The notes below the pieces were generated by a model that made no database searches, was not told the DNA's origin, and worked only from the letters and a program-made list of their open reading frames with translations. A DNA stretch of 64,000 nucleotides, taken from an uncultured Desulfobacter sp. (lineage in GTDB: Bacteria; Desulfobacterota; Desulfobacteria; Desulfobacterales; Desulfobacteraceae). The translations under genes were made by a program, and so were the position numbers. The stretch covers positions 3,090,501 to 3,154,500 of the forward strand of contig NZ_OY762614.1 in the NCBI RefSeq assembly GCF_963666145.1, read 5' to 3'. Shown here piece by piece: positions 35,042-44,155 of this stretch (its first letter is position 1; every line of letters begins with the position of its first letter).

Positions 35042-36142
35042 GCGTAGAATACAAACAGATTATCTCTTCCATTACTGCCAAAGCCAACCAGCTTAAGGAG
35101 TATCTTTGACCTCCCTGTAAAGGAAAAACGGCTTCGGGAGCTTGAACTGCTCATCGCCCGAGAGGATTTCTGGAATGATGCGGACAAAGCCACCGAGATG
35201 TTAAAGGAGCGCACCACCATCGCAGGTTTTATTGATACCTGCAACGATATATTTTCAGAAATTGAGGATGTGGAGGTGATGCTGGAACTGGCCCGGGAGG
35301 AGTCGGACAAGGCAGCCGAAGAAGAAGCCGGTCAGATGCTCGCCCAGCTGGAGAAAAAGGTTAAGCATTTTTCTCTGGAGATCACCCTGGACGGAGAGGA
35401 TGATGCCAGGGATGCCATTGTCTCCATCAATGCAGGGGCTGGGGGGACCGATTCCCAGGACTGGGCGGAGATGCTGTTTCGGATGTATACCCGGTGGATT
35501 GATAAAAAAGGGTACAAGTGCCAGATCATTGACTTTCAGGAGGGCGACGAAGCCGGTGTCAAGGGCGTAACCCTCCATGTTTCCGGTCCCAACTGCTTCG
35601 GTTTCATGAAAGCCGAATCCGGGGTGCACCGTCTGGTCAGAATTTCCCCGTTTAATGCCGGCGGCAAGCGCCAGACCTCTTTTGCGGCCGTATTTGTTTA
35701 TCCGGAGATCAAGGATGAAATCAATATCGAGATTGATGAAGGGGATCTGCGCATTGATGTCTACCGGGCCAGCGGAGCCGGCGGCCAGCACGTCAATAAA
35801 ACCAGTTCAGCCGTGCGTATCACCCATGCGCCCACGGGCGTGGTGGTCCAATGTCAACAGGAATCTTCCCAGCACCGGAACCGGGAGATTGCCATGAAAG
35901 TGCTCAAATCCCGTCTCTATCAGCTGGAAAAGCAGAAACAGGATCAAAAGCGGCAGAGCCTGCATGACGGCAAGGATGATAATGCCTGGGGCAGCCAGAT
36001 CCGATCTTATGTGCTGCATCCTTACAGAATGGTCAAAGACCATCGCATTGACCTTGAGATTGGGGATGTGGACCGGGTGTTGAACGGCGATCTTGATCCC
36101 TTTATTGAAGGCGTTCTGATGTCCGGCGTCCTGACGAATTAA
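35038..36142 (+). CDS. prfB: Peptide chain release factor 2 with programmed +1 frameshift
   Basis: The gene is split: residues 1-23 are read from 35038 to 35106, then an in-frame TGA at 35107-35109 in the context TAT CTT TGA C is bypassed by a +1 shift, and reading continues from 35108 (GAC) to 36142, giving 367 residues. An internal Shine-Dalgarno-like AAGGAG precedes the shift site, as in E. coli prfB. The main frame has the SPF tripeptide for UGA recognition (RISPFNAGG) and the catalytic GGQ (GAGGQHVNKT). RF2 ends translation at UGA and UAA and regulates itself through this frameshift. Confidence 0.95.
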
Positions 36143-36146
36143 AAAA

Positions 36147-36713
36147 ATGAGTTTTTTTATGCCCATAGATCCAGTGGAAATTATCCGTCAGTTTTATGAT
36201 TCGAATTCAGCGCTTTTTGAGCTTCTGGTGGAACACAGCACAAAGGTGGCTGCAAAAAGCCTGGAGATTGCAAGGGGCGTTGCCCACCTGAATCCGGACA
36301 TGGCGTTTATTGAAAAAGCAGCCATGCTCCATGACATCGGCATTTTTAAGACCAGTTCTCCGAAAATCGGCTGCGTGGGGACATATCCCTATGTATGCCA
36401 CGGTTACCTTGGGCGTGAACTTTTAGACGAGTTGGGTCTGCCCCGGGAGTTCGGCCTTGTGTCCGAACGTCATACCGGGGCCGGTATTACCCTGGAAAAT
36501 ATTATTGAAGCGGATTTGCCTCTGCCCCATAGGGACATGGTGCCTGTTAGTCTGGAAGAAAAAATCATCTGCTGCGCAGATAAATTTTATTCCAAAAGTC
36601 CCAAGAAGCGGGATAATGCCATGACCCGGAAAAAGATTGAAAAATCCCTTGCCAAACTTAATCCGGGCCATGCAGAGAGATTTGCCGCCTGGGCGGATGC
36701 GTTTGGCCTTTAA
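36147..36713 (+). CDS. HD-domain phosphohydrolase
   Basis: This 188-residue protein has an HD domain with H (LVEHSTKVAAKS), HD (AAMLHDIGIFKTS), a further His (YVCHGYLG; SERHTGAG) and D (CCADKFYSKSP), the metal-coordinating set of the superfamily. It should hydrolyse a phosphate ester or nucleotide in the cytoplasm; the substrate is not known. It starts 4 bp after prfB with no strong RBS, so expression probably depends on prfB translation. Confidence 0.85.
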   Translation: MSFFMPIDPVEIIRQFYDSNSALFELLVEHSTKVAAKSLEIARGVAHLNPDMAFIEKAAMLHDIGIFKTSSPKIGCVGTYPYVCHGYLGRELLDELGLPREFGLVSERHTGAGITLENIIEADLPLPHRDMVPVSLEEKIICCADKFYSKSPKKRDNAMTRKKIEKSLAKLNPGHAERFAAWADAFGL

Positions 36714-36726
36714 AAAGGCGGTCGTT

Positions 36727-36843
36727 ATGAAAAACAATCACAAAAGCCTGGGGCTTGCCACCCTTTGCGGCGGCGGTGTAGACATGGCCTGTGCCGTTGA
36801 GATGCTGAGATTATTAGGTAAAAGGATTTGCCTTTTGACTTAG
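36727..36843 (+). pseudogene. Thiolase C-terminal remnant
   Basis: The 38-residue frame starting MKNNHKSLGLATLCGGG closely resembles the extreme C-terminus of acetyl-CoA acetyltransferases, whose catalytic Cys lies in GLATLCIGGG-type motifs. Only about 25 codons match. The rest of the ~390-residue enzyme is missing, and the short tail is unrelated. It is best read as the scar of a deleted thiolase gene between the HD gene and the nuclease gene. Confidence 0.6.
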
Positions 36844-36895
36844 AAAGGCGTAGGTATAAAACATAATCCTTACATTTTGTGATGTATAATTTCCC

Positions 36896-37489
36896 ATGAA
36901 GAAAAAGAAAAATATCGAACCGTTCAGACCCTTTATCGTGGATGTTGAAGCCTCTGGCTTTGGCTGTGAATCCTATCCCATTGAAATCGGACTGGCCCTT
37001 GAAAGTGAGAACAGGTATTGCAGCCTGATTATTCCGGCGGACCGATGGACCCACTGGGACATGGCTGCCCAGGAGACCCACCAGATTTCCCGGGATATTT
37101 TGATCAAACACGGTAAACCCCTGACCCAGGTGGCCAAGGAATTAAACCATCTTTTAAACGGCCTGACCGTTTATTCGGATGGATGGGTGACGGATAAACC
37201 ATGGATGACCCGGCTTTTTTCCGAGGCCGGTATTCGCCAGGCCTTCAGAATCAGCCCCCTGGAATGCATACTCACTGAGCCCCAGATGAAAATCTGGCAC
37301 ACCACCAAGGACAGTATTATCGATTCCATGGCCCTGACACGGCACAGAGCCAGTTCCGATGCCCTCATCATCCAGGAAACATTTTTCCGCACCCGGGTGA
37401 AAATTCAAGACCAGCCCCTGAACCTAGAACCTATTTTACAGATAAAAAATCATACCCATGACCTTACCTCCAGACAAAACGCCCGATGA
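36896..37489 (+). CDS. DEDD-type 3'-5' exonuclease-like protein
   Basis: This 197-residue protein begins with a DxE motif (FIVDVEASG) like the ExoI motif of DnaQ/RNase T enzymes. It has a middle Asp (GWVTDKPWM) and a late HRASSDA segment resembling the ExoIII H...D pattern. It probably trims DNA or RNA 3' ends in the cytoplasm. It overlaps the darP start by 32 bp. Whether all four metal-binding acids are intact is not certain from reading alone. Confidence 0.7.
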   Translation: MKKKKNIEPFRPFIVDVEASGFGCESYPIEIGLALESENRYCSLIIPADRWTHWDMAAQETHQISRDILIKHGKPLTQVAKELNHLLNGLTVYSDGWVTDKPWMTRLFSEAGIRQAFRISPLECILTEPQMKIWHTTKDSIIDSMALTRHRASSDALIIQETFFRTRVKIQDQPLNLEPILQIKNHTHDLTSRQNAR

Positions 37490-37988
37490 GGCGCTTTCCC
37501 TAAGCAAAACAAAGAAAAAAAAGATGGCCGAAAACCTCCAGAAACTTGGGGAGGAATTAAGCCGGCTTGCCGTCAATCAGCTTGAACAGCTTGACCTTGA
37601 ACCTGACCTGTTCAAGGCCCTGGTCGATGCAAAATCCATTACCTCCAATGTGGCGGCCCGTCGCCATCGACAGTACATCGGCACCCTGATGCGCCAGGCG
37701 GACTCCGAATCTATTCTGGAGGCGCTTGAACAGTTAAAAGCGTCTCCCATGGGCCTTTATACGCATAGTCCAGACGTTGCTTCACAAGCGGATCAAGAGA
37801 TCCAGGTGTTGTTGGACAAGCTGCTGGCCTGGGATGATGACGCCATGGAAACAGTTCTGGCTGCCGCCCCCGACACGGATCGCCAGCAATTAAGGCAGGT
37901 GATCAGAAATGCCAACAAAGAGATATCCCAGAAAAAGAAAAATTCAAAATCATTGCAGGCATTAAAAGAAATGATTGCCCGAATTTGA
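37458..37988 (+). CDS. darP: DarP/YjgA ribosome-associated protein (DUF615)
   Basis: This 176-residue, highly charged helical protein matches the DUF615 family: SKTKKKKMAENLQKLGEELS, LEPDLFKALVDAKSI and the AARRHRQYIGTLMRQAD motif. In E. coli DarP (YjgA) binds late 50S precursors and helps assembly of the peptidyl transferase centre. It overlaps the exonuclease gene. The family is best known from beta- and gammaproteobacteria. Confidence 0.88.
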   Translation: MTLPPDKTPDEALSLSKTKKKKMAENLQKLGEELSRLAVNQLEQLDLEPDLFKALVDAKSITSNVAARRHRQYIGTLMRQADSESILEALEQLKASPMGLYTHSPDVASQADQEIQVLLDKLLAWDDDAMETVLAAAPDTDRQQLRQVIRNANKEISQKKKNSKSLQALKEMIARI

Positions 37989-38023
37989 AATCAGAATGCC
38001 TTGGGGTTGGGACGTAGATTCAA

Positions 38024-38389
38024 ATGAAACTAATTGCAGACGAAATAAAAAAGCGTTGGAAAGCGTTAACCCTTTTGATTTTAACAGCCATCACCCTTTT
38101 GTCTTTGCTGCCGGTGGCCGTCTTGCCGCCGGCACCAGGCACGGATAAAACACATCATTTCATTGCCTATGCCATGCTCATGTTGCCCGTAGCACTGCGA
38201 AAACCTGCCAATTGGATTCTATTCGGCGTGTTTTTTATTTTATACAGCGCTGCCATAGAACTGATTCAACCGTTTGTGAACCGTTATGGAGAATGGCTGG
38301 ATCTGTTCGCAAACTCTGTGGGGATAATATGCGGAGTGATCATTGCCTGGCTGATTAATTCCATCATATCCGCAAAACAATCAAATTAA
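38024..38389 (+). CDS. VanZ-family membrane protein
   Basis: This 121-residue protein has four membrane segments and the VanZ-like pattern DKTHHFIAYAMLMLPVAL, then YSAAIELIQPFVNRYGEWLDLFANSVG. The role of VanZ-like proteins outside teicoplanin resistance is unclear. It sits 15 bp upstream of the corrinoid uptake operon. Confidence 0.85.
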   Translation: MKLIADEIKKRWKALTLLILTAITLLSLLPVAVLPPAPGTDKTHHFIAYAMLMLPVALRKPANWILFGVFFILYSAAIELIQPFVNRYGEWLDLFANSVGIICGVIIAWLINSIISAKQSN

Positions 38390-38403
38390 TCCATATTATT
38401 ATA

Positions 38404-40443
38404 ATGGATTCGTATTTAAACTATTTGCGGCAGAACCGCTGTTTTTTTGTTTTTTATTTAGTTGCGGTTTTTTGCCTGGCCAATGTCGTCGCCGCCCGGG
38501 TCCAGGTCCAGGACAGTACCGGGGCAACCCTTGTTTTTGATCAGCCGCCCCAGCGCATTGTCAGTCTTGTGCCCACGGCATCGGAAATACTTGTCAGCAT
38601 CGGGGCCGGGGACCTGCTTAAAGGAACCACCTACCATGATGTGACGCTGGCCGGGTCTGACAAACGAACGGTTGTGGGCGGATTTTTCAATCCGTCCTGG
38701 GTCCATGTCAAAACATTGCATCCGGATCTGCTCATTGCCGCTTCGTTTCACGATCAGATCATTGCGGATGCAAAGGCATCCGGGCTGAATGTTTTTGTTT
38801 ATGACACAATATCCCTGGACCAGGCTTGGAACCAGATCGAGACCCTTGGCCGGATTACAGGAGATGACGCCCGGGCCCGGGAGCTTGTGAAACAGAACAA
38901 GGGTAATCTGGCCCACGTCAAGGCAAAGTTGGACAAGGCAAAGGTCTCACATAAACGGGTGATGCGGCTCATGGGCCGGGATCAAATCATGACACCGGGC
39001 CCGGATACGTTCCAGGCAGAAATGATCCGAGCCGCAGGCGGACTTGCGCCTGATTTCGGTAAAACAGGCAATATTGTGCCCGTCACCCTGGACGAGTGGA
39101 CTCACTTCAACCCCCAGGTGATTTACGGCTGCGGGAATGACAAACTGGTTGCGGAAAATTTTTTTTCAACGCCGGGGTGGAAAAACGTGGATGCCGTGAA
39201 AAATCACCAGATCTATTACCTGCCCTGTGATCTGACCTGCCGGGCGTCAGTGCATACCGCCGATTTTGTGGCCTATCTTTCCTCATTGATTTACACAAAA
39301 GAATTTGCCGATGCGAAAAATGATGTTCACCCATCTGAAATCATCGGTGAAACACCCCTTGAGCAGGATATTTCAGCGGATTTGCCCTATGTGGCAAACG
39401 CTTCCATCATCAATGCCTACGTGCTTGACTATCCCAACAAAACCCTGGTGGTGGATTTAAAATCCCCCATGACCGTTTTGTCCACCCTGGAAGGGTGGCG
39501 GGATAATATTACAACCGTGGGCAACCATTACACCCCGCCGTCCACCTGGATGCCGGGCCATCTGGCGGGCATAGGTCCCCTGCGCACCCGTATTCTGGAT
39601 GCCATTGGCAAAAAGGCTGAGACCACGGCCCTGCTCATGACCGGGGCGGATATGGACCATCTGGCTGTCCGGACCGAAACATTTAAAGCGGTGACGGTTA
39701 CGGCGCTGGTCACGGCAGGCGTTATGTCCAATGCCGTGCGCATGGGGGAAGATGAGGGCATGTTTTATGAGCCGGGGACCATTAATATTTTGATATTAAC
39801 CAATATGCACCTGACCCCCAGGGCTATGTCCCGGGCGATTATTTCGGCCACGGAAGCCAAGACCGCCCTGCTCGAAGACCTGGACATCCGTTCAAAATAC
39901 TCCGGGGCGCAACATTCGGCCACGGGCACGGGTACGGACAATATCCTGGTGGTCCAGGGGCAGGGCTGCGCCATTGACAATGCCGGGGGCCATTCCAAAA
40001 TGGGCGAACTCATTGCAAAGGCGGTGTACGCTGGGGTTAAAGATGCGGTGGCAAAACAGAACGGGATTTTACCTGGCCGCCATGTGATTCAGCGCCTGAA
40101 AGAGCGACATATCAGCATTTACGAAATTACTGCCGGTGCCCAATGTAACTGCCAACAGCAGAAAAGTGAGTTTAACGCCATGGTGGAACATCTGCTGCTG
40201 AACAAAGACGTTTCAGGGTTTATGGCCTCTGCCTTATCCTTGAGCGACGCATATGAACGCGGGCAGGTGAAAACCCTTGACGCCTTTGACCTTTGGTGCG
40301 GACAAATGGCACAAAAAATTGCTGGTCGGCCCATTGATATCATGGACATGATCCGGAAGCATGATATTCCCATTGTGATTAAAAAGGCGTTGAATGCAGT
40401 TATGGCCGGTGCCAAAGCACGGATTGGAGAAGAGGACGAATGA
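38404..40443 (+). CDS. Exported fusion: BtuF-like binding protein plus CbiZ amidohydrolase
   Basis: This 679-residue protein has an N-terminal hydrophobic segment (~13-32) consistent with export. Residues ~35-295 form a type III periplasmic binding domain (QRIVSLVPTASEILVSIGAGD, VVGGFFNPSWVHVKTLHPDL). Residues ~340-620 form a CbiZ adenosylcobinamide amidohydrolase domain (LSTLEGWRDNITTVGNHYTPP, VTALVTAGVMSNAVRMGE, GHSKMGELIAKAVYAGVKDA). CbiZ normally cuts the nucleotide-loop amide of (pseudo)cobalamin in the cytoplasm to allow salvage. Fused to a binding protein and exported, it would act outside. It is the first gene of a btuF-btuC-btuD set. Confidence 0.88.
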   Translation: MDSYLNYLRQNRCFFVFYLVAVFCLANVVAARVQVQDSTGATLVFDQPPQRIVSLVPTASEILVSIGAGDLLKGTTYHDVTLAGSDKRTVVGGFFNPSWVHVKTLHPDLLIAASFHDQIIADAKASGLNVFVYDTISLDQAWNQIETLGRITGDDARARELVKQNKGNLAHVKAKLDKAKVSHKRVMRLMGRDQIMTPGPDTFQAEMIRAAGGLAPDFGKTGNIVPVTLDEWTHFNPQVIYGCGNDKLVAENFFSTPGWKNVDAVKNHQIYYLPCDLTCRASVHTADFVAYLSSLIYTKEFADAKNDVHPSEIIGETPLEQDISADLPYVANASIINAYVLDYPNKTLVVDLKSPMTVLSTLEGWRDNITTVGNHYTPPSTWMPGHLAGIGPLRTRILDAIGKKAETTALLMTGADMDHLAVRTETFKAVTVTALVTAGVMSNAVRMGEDEGMFYEPGTINILILTNMHLTPRAMSRAIISATEAKTALLEDLDIRSKYSGAQHSATGTGTDNILVVQGQGCAIDNAGGHSKMGELIAKAVYAGVKDAVAKQNGILPGRHVIQRLKERHISIYEITAGAQCNCQQQKSEFNAMVEHLLLNKDVSGFMASALSLSDAYERGQVKTLDAFDLWCGQMAQKIAGRPIDIMDMIRKHDIPIVIKKALNAVMAGAKARIGEEDE

Positions 40444-41321
40444 GGGGCAGGCGTGAACATTTTACACTGTTTTTGTTCTGGGTAGCCTTCATTGTCTTTG
40501 CTCCGTGTTTGGCTTCAGCCCAATCGCCCGGACCGGCAGTGCGGGTGGTCTCCTTGTCTCCGTTTATCACGGAAACCATTTACCTTTTGGAGGCCCAGGC
40601 CCAGCTGATTGCCGACACCACCTATTGTACGGTGCCCCCCGAGGCGGCCCAAAAAGAGAAAATCGGGTCCGTAACCCAGGTGAATGTGGAAAAAATTATC
40701 AGCCTGGCACCGGACCTTGTGATCGCCTCGCCATTGAGCAGCGAAAAACAGCTTAAAATCCTACGCGTCCAGGGGCTTTGTGTCATGGAGGTCCGCAATC
40801 CCCAAAATTTTGAACAGATGTGCGCCCTGACCCTGAAAATTGCAACGGCCCTTGGCAAAACGGCCCGGGCCCAGATCATTGTTCAGCAGGCCTCGGCGGA
40901 TGTGGACAACGTCCGCAAACGGGTCGCAGGTCTGCGCCCGAGGCGGGTGTTTATCCAGATTGGTTTGAAACCCCTTCATACGGCGAACAAAGATCTGTTT
41001 ATCAACGAATATATCCGCCAGGCCAATGCCGTTAATATTGCGGAACATCACCCTTCGGGCATCTATTCCAGGGAAGCTGTGATCCAACAGGACCCTGATG
41101 TCATCCTCGTGGCCACCATGGGGTCCAGCAAAAAAGCCGCTGCCTTTGAAAAGAAACGGTGGATGTCTTTTTCGTTTCTGGCATCTGCCAAAAACAACGA
41201 AATTCATGTGCTCGACCCGGAAGTGATCTGTCACCCCACCCCGGTGAGTTTCGCCGCCGGTCTAAGGCAGGTGGCGACTCTTATTCATCCGGAAATCCGC
41301 ACGACAGAAGGACCCAATTGA
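40440..41321 (+). CDS. btuF: BtuF-type corrinoid/iron-complex binding protein
   Basis: This 293-residue protein has a signal peptide (~1-28, ending ASAQ) and the PF01497-type binding fold (VVSLSPFITETIYLLEAQAQLI, VEKIISLAPDLVIASPL). It overlaps the fusion gene stop by 4 bp and is followed by a permease and an ATPase, so it is probably the substrate-binding subunit of that importer. Because the upstream gene carries a CbiZ domain, the substrate is most likely a corrinoid; ferric siderophores are the alternative in this family. Confidence 0.88.
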   Translation: MRGRREHFTLFLFWVAFIVFAPCLASAQSPGPAVRVVSLSPFITETIYLLEAQAQLIADTTYCTVPPEAAQKEKIGSVTQVNVEKIISLAPDLVIASPLSSEKQLKILRVQGLCVMEVRNPQNFEQMCALTLKIATALGKTARAQIIVQQASADVDNVRKRVAGLRPRRVFIQIGLKPLHTANKDLFINEYIRQANAVNIAEHHPSGIYSREAVIQQDPDVILVATMGSSKKAAAFEKKRWMSFSFLASAKNNEIHVLDPEVICHPTPVSFAAGLRQVATLIHPEIRTTEGPN

Positions 41322-42324
41322 AATCCTGCGCCAGGTCATGGGGGCTGTTTTCATTGGGCCTGCTTATTTTATTGGTATTCACCGCAGGCATCTCCCTTTC
41401 CGTGGGCAGTGCCGATATCCGATTCTTCGACATACCGGGCATCATAGCCTCAGGGCCGGGCAGTCCCGAATACGGAATCCTCATGGGAATCCGCCTGCCG
41501 AGAACCCTGCTTGGCATTGCCATGGGCGGGGCGTTGAGCCTTGCGGGCACCCTGCTCCAGGGCATGTTTAAAAATCCTTTGGTGGAACCCTATACCCTTG
41601 GGATTTCCGGCGGGGCATCCCTTGCATCTGTGTAAATATTTTATTTAAACTCTATGCGGTCATCGGCATCATTGCCTATCCCCTGTCCGGGTTTGCCGGG
41701 GCCAGCCTGGTTATTTTTCTGGTATACGGACTGAACCGCAGCACCCGGCATATCCGTTCCAACCGGATGCTGCTCACCGGTGTGATGATATCCTATGTGG
41801 CATCGTCCCTTGTGATGCTGCTCATGGCCCTGGCCCGGTCCGATGAGCTTCAGACCATTGTACTGTGGATCATGGGATCATTGGACGAACCTGATATGAC
41901 CCTGATCCGTATGGCCCTGGCGGGGTCCCTGGTCGGGCTTTTTTTCTCCTATTTTTTCTGCTTTGATCTAAACGCCCTGGTCCTGGGCGAAGAGGCGGCT
42001 GCAGATCTTGGGGTGAACACGGCCCGGGCAAGAAAAGGCATCTTTTTCATTGCATCGTTTCTAACCGGGCTCTCCGTATCCATGGCCGGTGTCATCATGT
42101 TTGTGGGGCTTATTGTACCGCATTTCATGCGCCTGATTACCGGACCGGATCACAGAATCCTTTTGATCTCCTCCTATCTTGCCGGTGCCGTGTTCCTACT
42201 GATGTGCGATGTGGTGGCACGGACCGCGATCGCACCCCTGGAACTGCCCGTGGGGGTCATCACCGGCATTATCGGGGGCGTGGTGTTCATCTGGGCCATT
42301 TCCAGAAACCCGGGGGAGATATGA
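41318..42324 (+). pseudogene. btuC: FecCD/BtuC-type ABC permease with one frameshift
   Basis: The gene starts at TTG (41318) after AGAAGGA and reads ~105 codons (GIRLPRTLLGIAMGGALSLAGTLLQGMFKNPL, GISGGASLASV) to a TAA at 41633-41635. A -1 shift at about 41632 restores a frame that continues (KLYAVIGIIAYPLSGFAGAS) to 42324. The joined product of ~335 residues has normal FecCD length, with the late GVIMFVGLIVPHFMR. No classical slippery site is visible, so this is either a recent single-base deletion or a sequence error. Its 3' end overlaps the ATPase gene by 4 bp. Confidence 0.85.
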
Positions 42325-43121
42325 CGCCATCTTTGTTGTTGAAAATTCAGGATGTCACTCTGGGCTTTGGCCAGCGTCAGGTCTTGTCGAGCATCAGTTT
42401 TGATGTGCCGGCAGGCCGCATTGTCTCCATTATCGGTCCCAACGGTACCGGTAAAACCAGCCTGCTGCGCTCGGTTTGCGGGCATCTGAGACCGTTCAAT
42501 GGAAAAATGATACTCAAGGGAAAGGACGCCACTGCCCAGACCCGGGCCGAACTTGCCCGGCAAATGGCCGTGGTGCAGCAGAACCAGGACCCGCTGCCCA
42601 TGCAGGTTAAAGCTTATGTGCTGCTGGGCCGCCTGCCGTTTTTCAAGCCGTTTCAATTTTTTGAGACCGGAGACGACCGGGAACGTGCCCGGCACTTTAT
42701 GGGGCTCACCGGTATCGGCCATCTTGCCGATTCCACCATGGACCGGATTTCAGGCGGGGAGCGTCAGCTGGCAGCTCTTGCCAGGGCCCTGACCCAGGAA
42801 CCCGAGTTCCTTGTACTTGACGAACCCACAGCGCATCTGGACATCACCCACCAGGCCAGAATACTGGATCTTATTTCCGGATTGCGGGACAGTCTGGGCC
42901 TTACCGTACTTATGGTGCTTCATGATTTGAACCTGGCCGCTGAATATTCCGATTCGCTGATTCTTTTGAATAAAGACCAGGGGCGGATTCATGCCCTGGG
43001 TACGCCGGAACAGGTCCTGACCCGGGAAAATATTCAGGCCGTATATCATATTCCGGTCCGGATGGGGACAAATCCAAAATCCGGCCGGCCCTGTGTGTTC
43101 ATAGACAGGGCCGGGGCCTGA
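42321..43121 (+). CDS. btuD: FecCD-family ABC transporter ATP-binding protein
   Basis: The ATG at 42321 overlaps the permease stop; a longer frame runs back into the permease gene. The 266-residue ATPase has Walker A GPNGTGKTS, Q-loop VVQQNQDPLPM, signature ISGGERQLAALAR and Walker B FLVLDEPTAHLD. It drives the corrinoid importer with the permease and BtuF-like protein. It is the last gene of the operon. Confidence 0.92.
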   Translation: MTPSLLLKIQDVTLGFGQRQVLSSISFDVPAGRIVSIIGPNGTGKTSLLRSVCGHLRPFNGKMILKGKDATAQTRAELARQMAVVQQNQDPLPMQVKAYVLLGRLPFFKPFQFFETGDDRERARHFMGLTGIGHLADSTMDRISGGERQLAALARALTQEPEFLVLDEPTAHLDITHQARILDLISGLRDSLGLTVLMVLHDLNLAAEYSDSLILLNKDQGRIHALGTPEQVLTRENIQAVYHIPVRMGTNPKSGRPCVFIDRAGA

Positions 43122-43351
43122 ACTGATAAACACAGATCAGGGTTGCAGCTATGCGACTCAGCAGCTCTGGTTGGTGATAACGTTGTTGTACCTGGAAATT
43201 TATACGTATTACGGTGCATGTATAACATGCTGGAATTCAGTGTGATTTCGTTTGCCATGTCGCCGTTTTCCATATGGCACGGCCATTGCTTTAACTCTTT
43301 TTTCAAAGTTGATCAAGATGTTAACCCCCAACAACAGAAGGAGAAATTGGA

Positions 43352-43717
43352 ATGGAAAAGGTATTAATTGTTGGCTGTAAAAAAATGATGGATGATGTAT
43401 GTATCGCGTGCAGCAGATGTCTGGTGGGATTCAATCGCAGAGAAGGTGATTTTGCGGCTTACAAGGACAAAGATGCACAGGTCTTGGGGCTGCTTAACTG
43501 CGGCGACTGCCCCGGGTCAACCATTGTTACCCGTCTGGCCCAGGTGAGTTTGTGGAACAAACCCATGGACGAAAAAGTAACCAAGGTTCATATCGCCCCC
43601 TGTATCACGGATCATTGTCCCCATAAAGAGACAATCATCAAGAAAATAAAGGCAAAATCAGGGGTTGACGTCATTGAGGGCACCCATCCCTATAAACCGG
43701 ATAATATATTTGCATAG
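43352..43717 (+). CDS. CGGC-domain protein
   Basis: This 121-residue protein has eight Cys arranged as in CGGC-domain proteins: VGCKKMMDDVCIACSRCLVGF, LNCGDCPGS, and APCITDHCPHKE. The Cys pattern suggests a metal or Fe-S centre in a redox or metal-handling role. The family function is undetermined. AGAAGGAG lies before the ATG. It is flanked by ~230 bp of upstream DNA in which no gene was supported. Confidence 0.86.
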   Translation: MEKVLIVGCKKMMDDVCIACSRCLVGFNRREGDFAAYKDKDAQVLGLLNCGDCPGSTIVTRLAQVSLWNKPMDEKVTKVHIAPCITDHCPHKETIIKKIKAKSGVDVIEGTHPYKPDNIFA

Positions 43718-43891
43718 ATAATGTCCGGTGCGTGAATCAAAAATCCCCGGGCCATGCCAAACGCGACACACAATTTCCAATGCCGTTTGTTTTCGACTAT
43801 TGAAATAATGGTTTTCTGAGCTAACTTATAAAGCACAGACAAATCTGTCGTTTGTCTGAATAATAAATTTAAATTCAATACACGGAGGTGT

Positions 43892-44080
43892 ATGATGATA
43901 TCAGATAAAGAAAACAGATGGTGGAATATATTTATACCCCGGGAAACATCCAAGGATGAAGACTTTTGCCCGGTGCTCCCGATGAATAAAAGTCGTGCCT
44001 GGCACAAGGGGCTTGCCAATTTATATTGTCCATGCAGATCGGATTCAATGGACGCCGAGTGTCAGTTGCTGTTAACCTGA
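43892..44080 (+). CDS. Small orphan protein of 62 residues
   Basis: A short frame with a good GGAGG RBS. It is Trp/Cys-rich (RWWNIFIPRETSKDEDFCPVL begins it, and LYCPCRSDSM near the end), ends at 44080 and is followed at once by a strong hairpin and the SLC13 gene. No family is recognised. The RBS supports translation; the Cys cluster could bind metal. Confidence 0.5.
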   Translation: MMISDKENRWWNIFIPRETSKDEDFCPVLPMNKSRAWHKGLANLYCPCRSDSMDAECQLLLT

Positions 44081-44089
44081 ACGTGACGT

Positions 44090-44130
44090 TACCCCGGCAC
44101 TGTAAAACCGTTTTTTACAGTGCCGGGGTA
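44090..44130. terminator. Strong 18-bp hairpin before the SLC13 gene
   Basis: A perfect 18-bp stem (TACCCCGGCACTGTAAAA with its complement) and a 5-nt loop lies 9 bp after the small ORF and 25 bp before the transporter start. The top strand lacks a downstream T-run, so this may be a terminator/attenuator or a leader structure of the transporter gene. Confidence 0.6.
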
Positions 44131-44155
44131 AAAATAAAGAAAGGGTTTTTACGAG

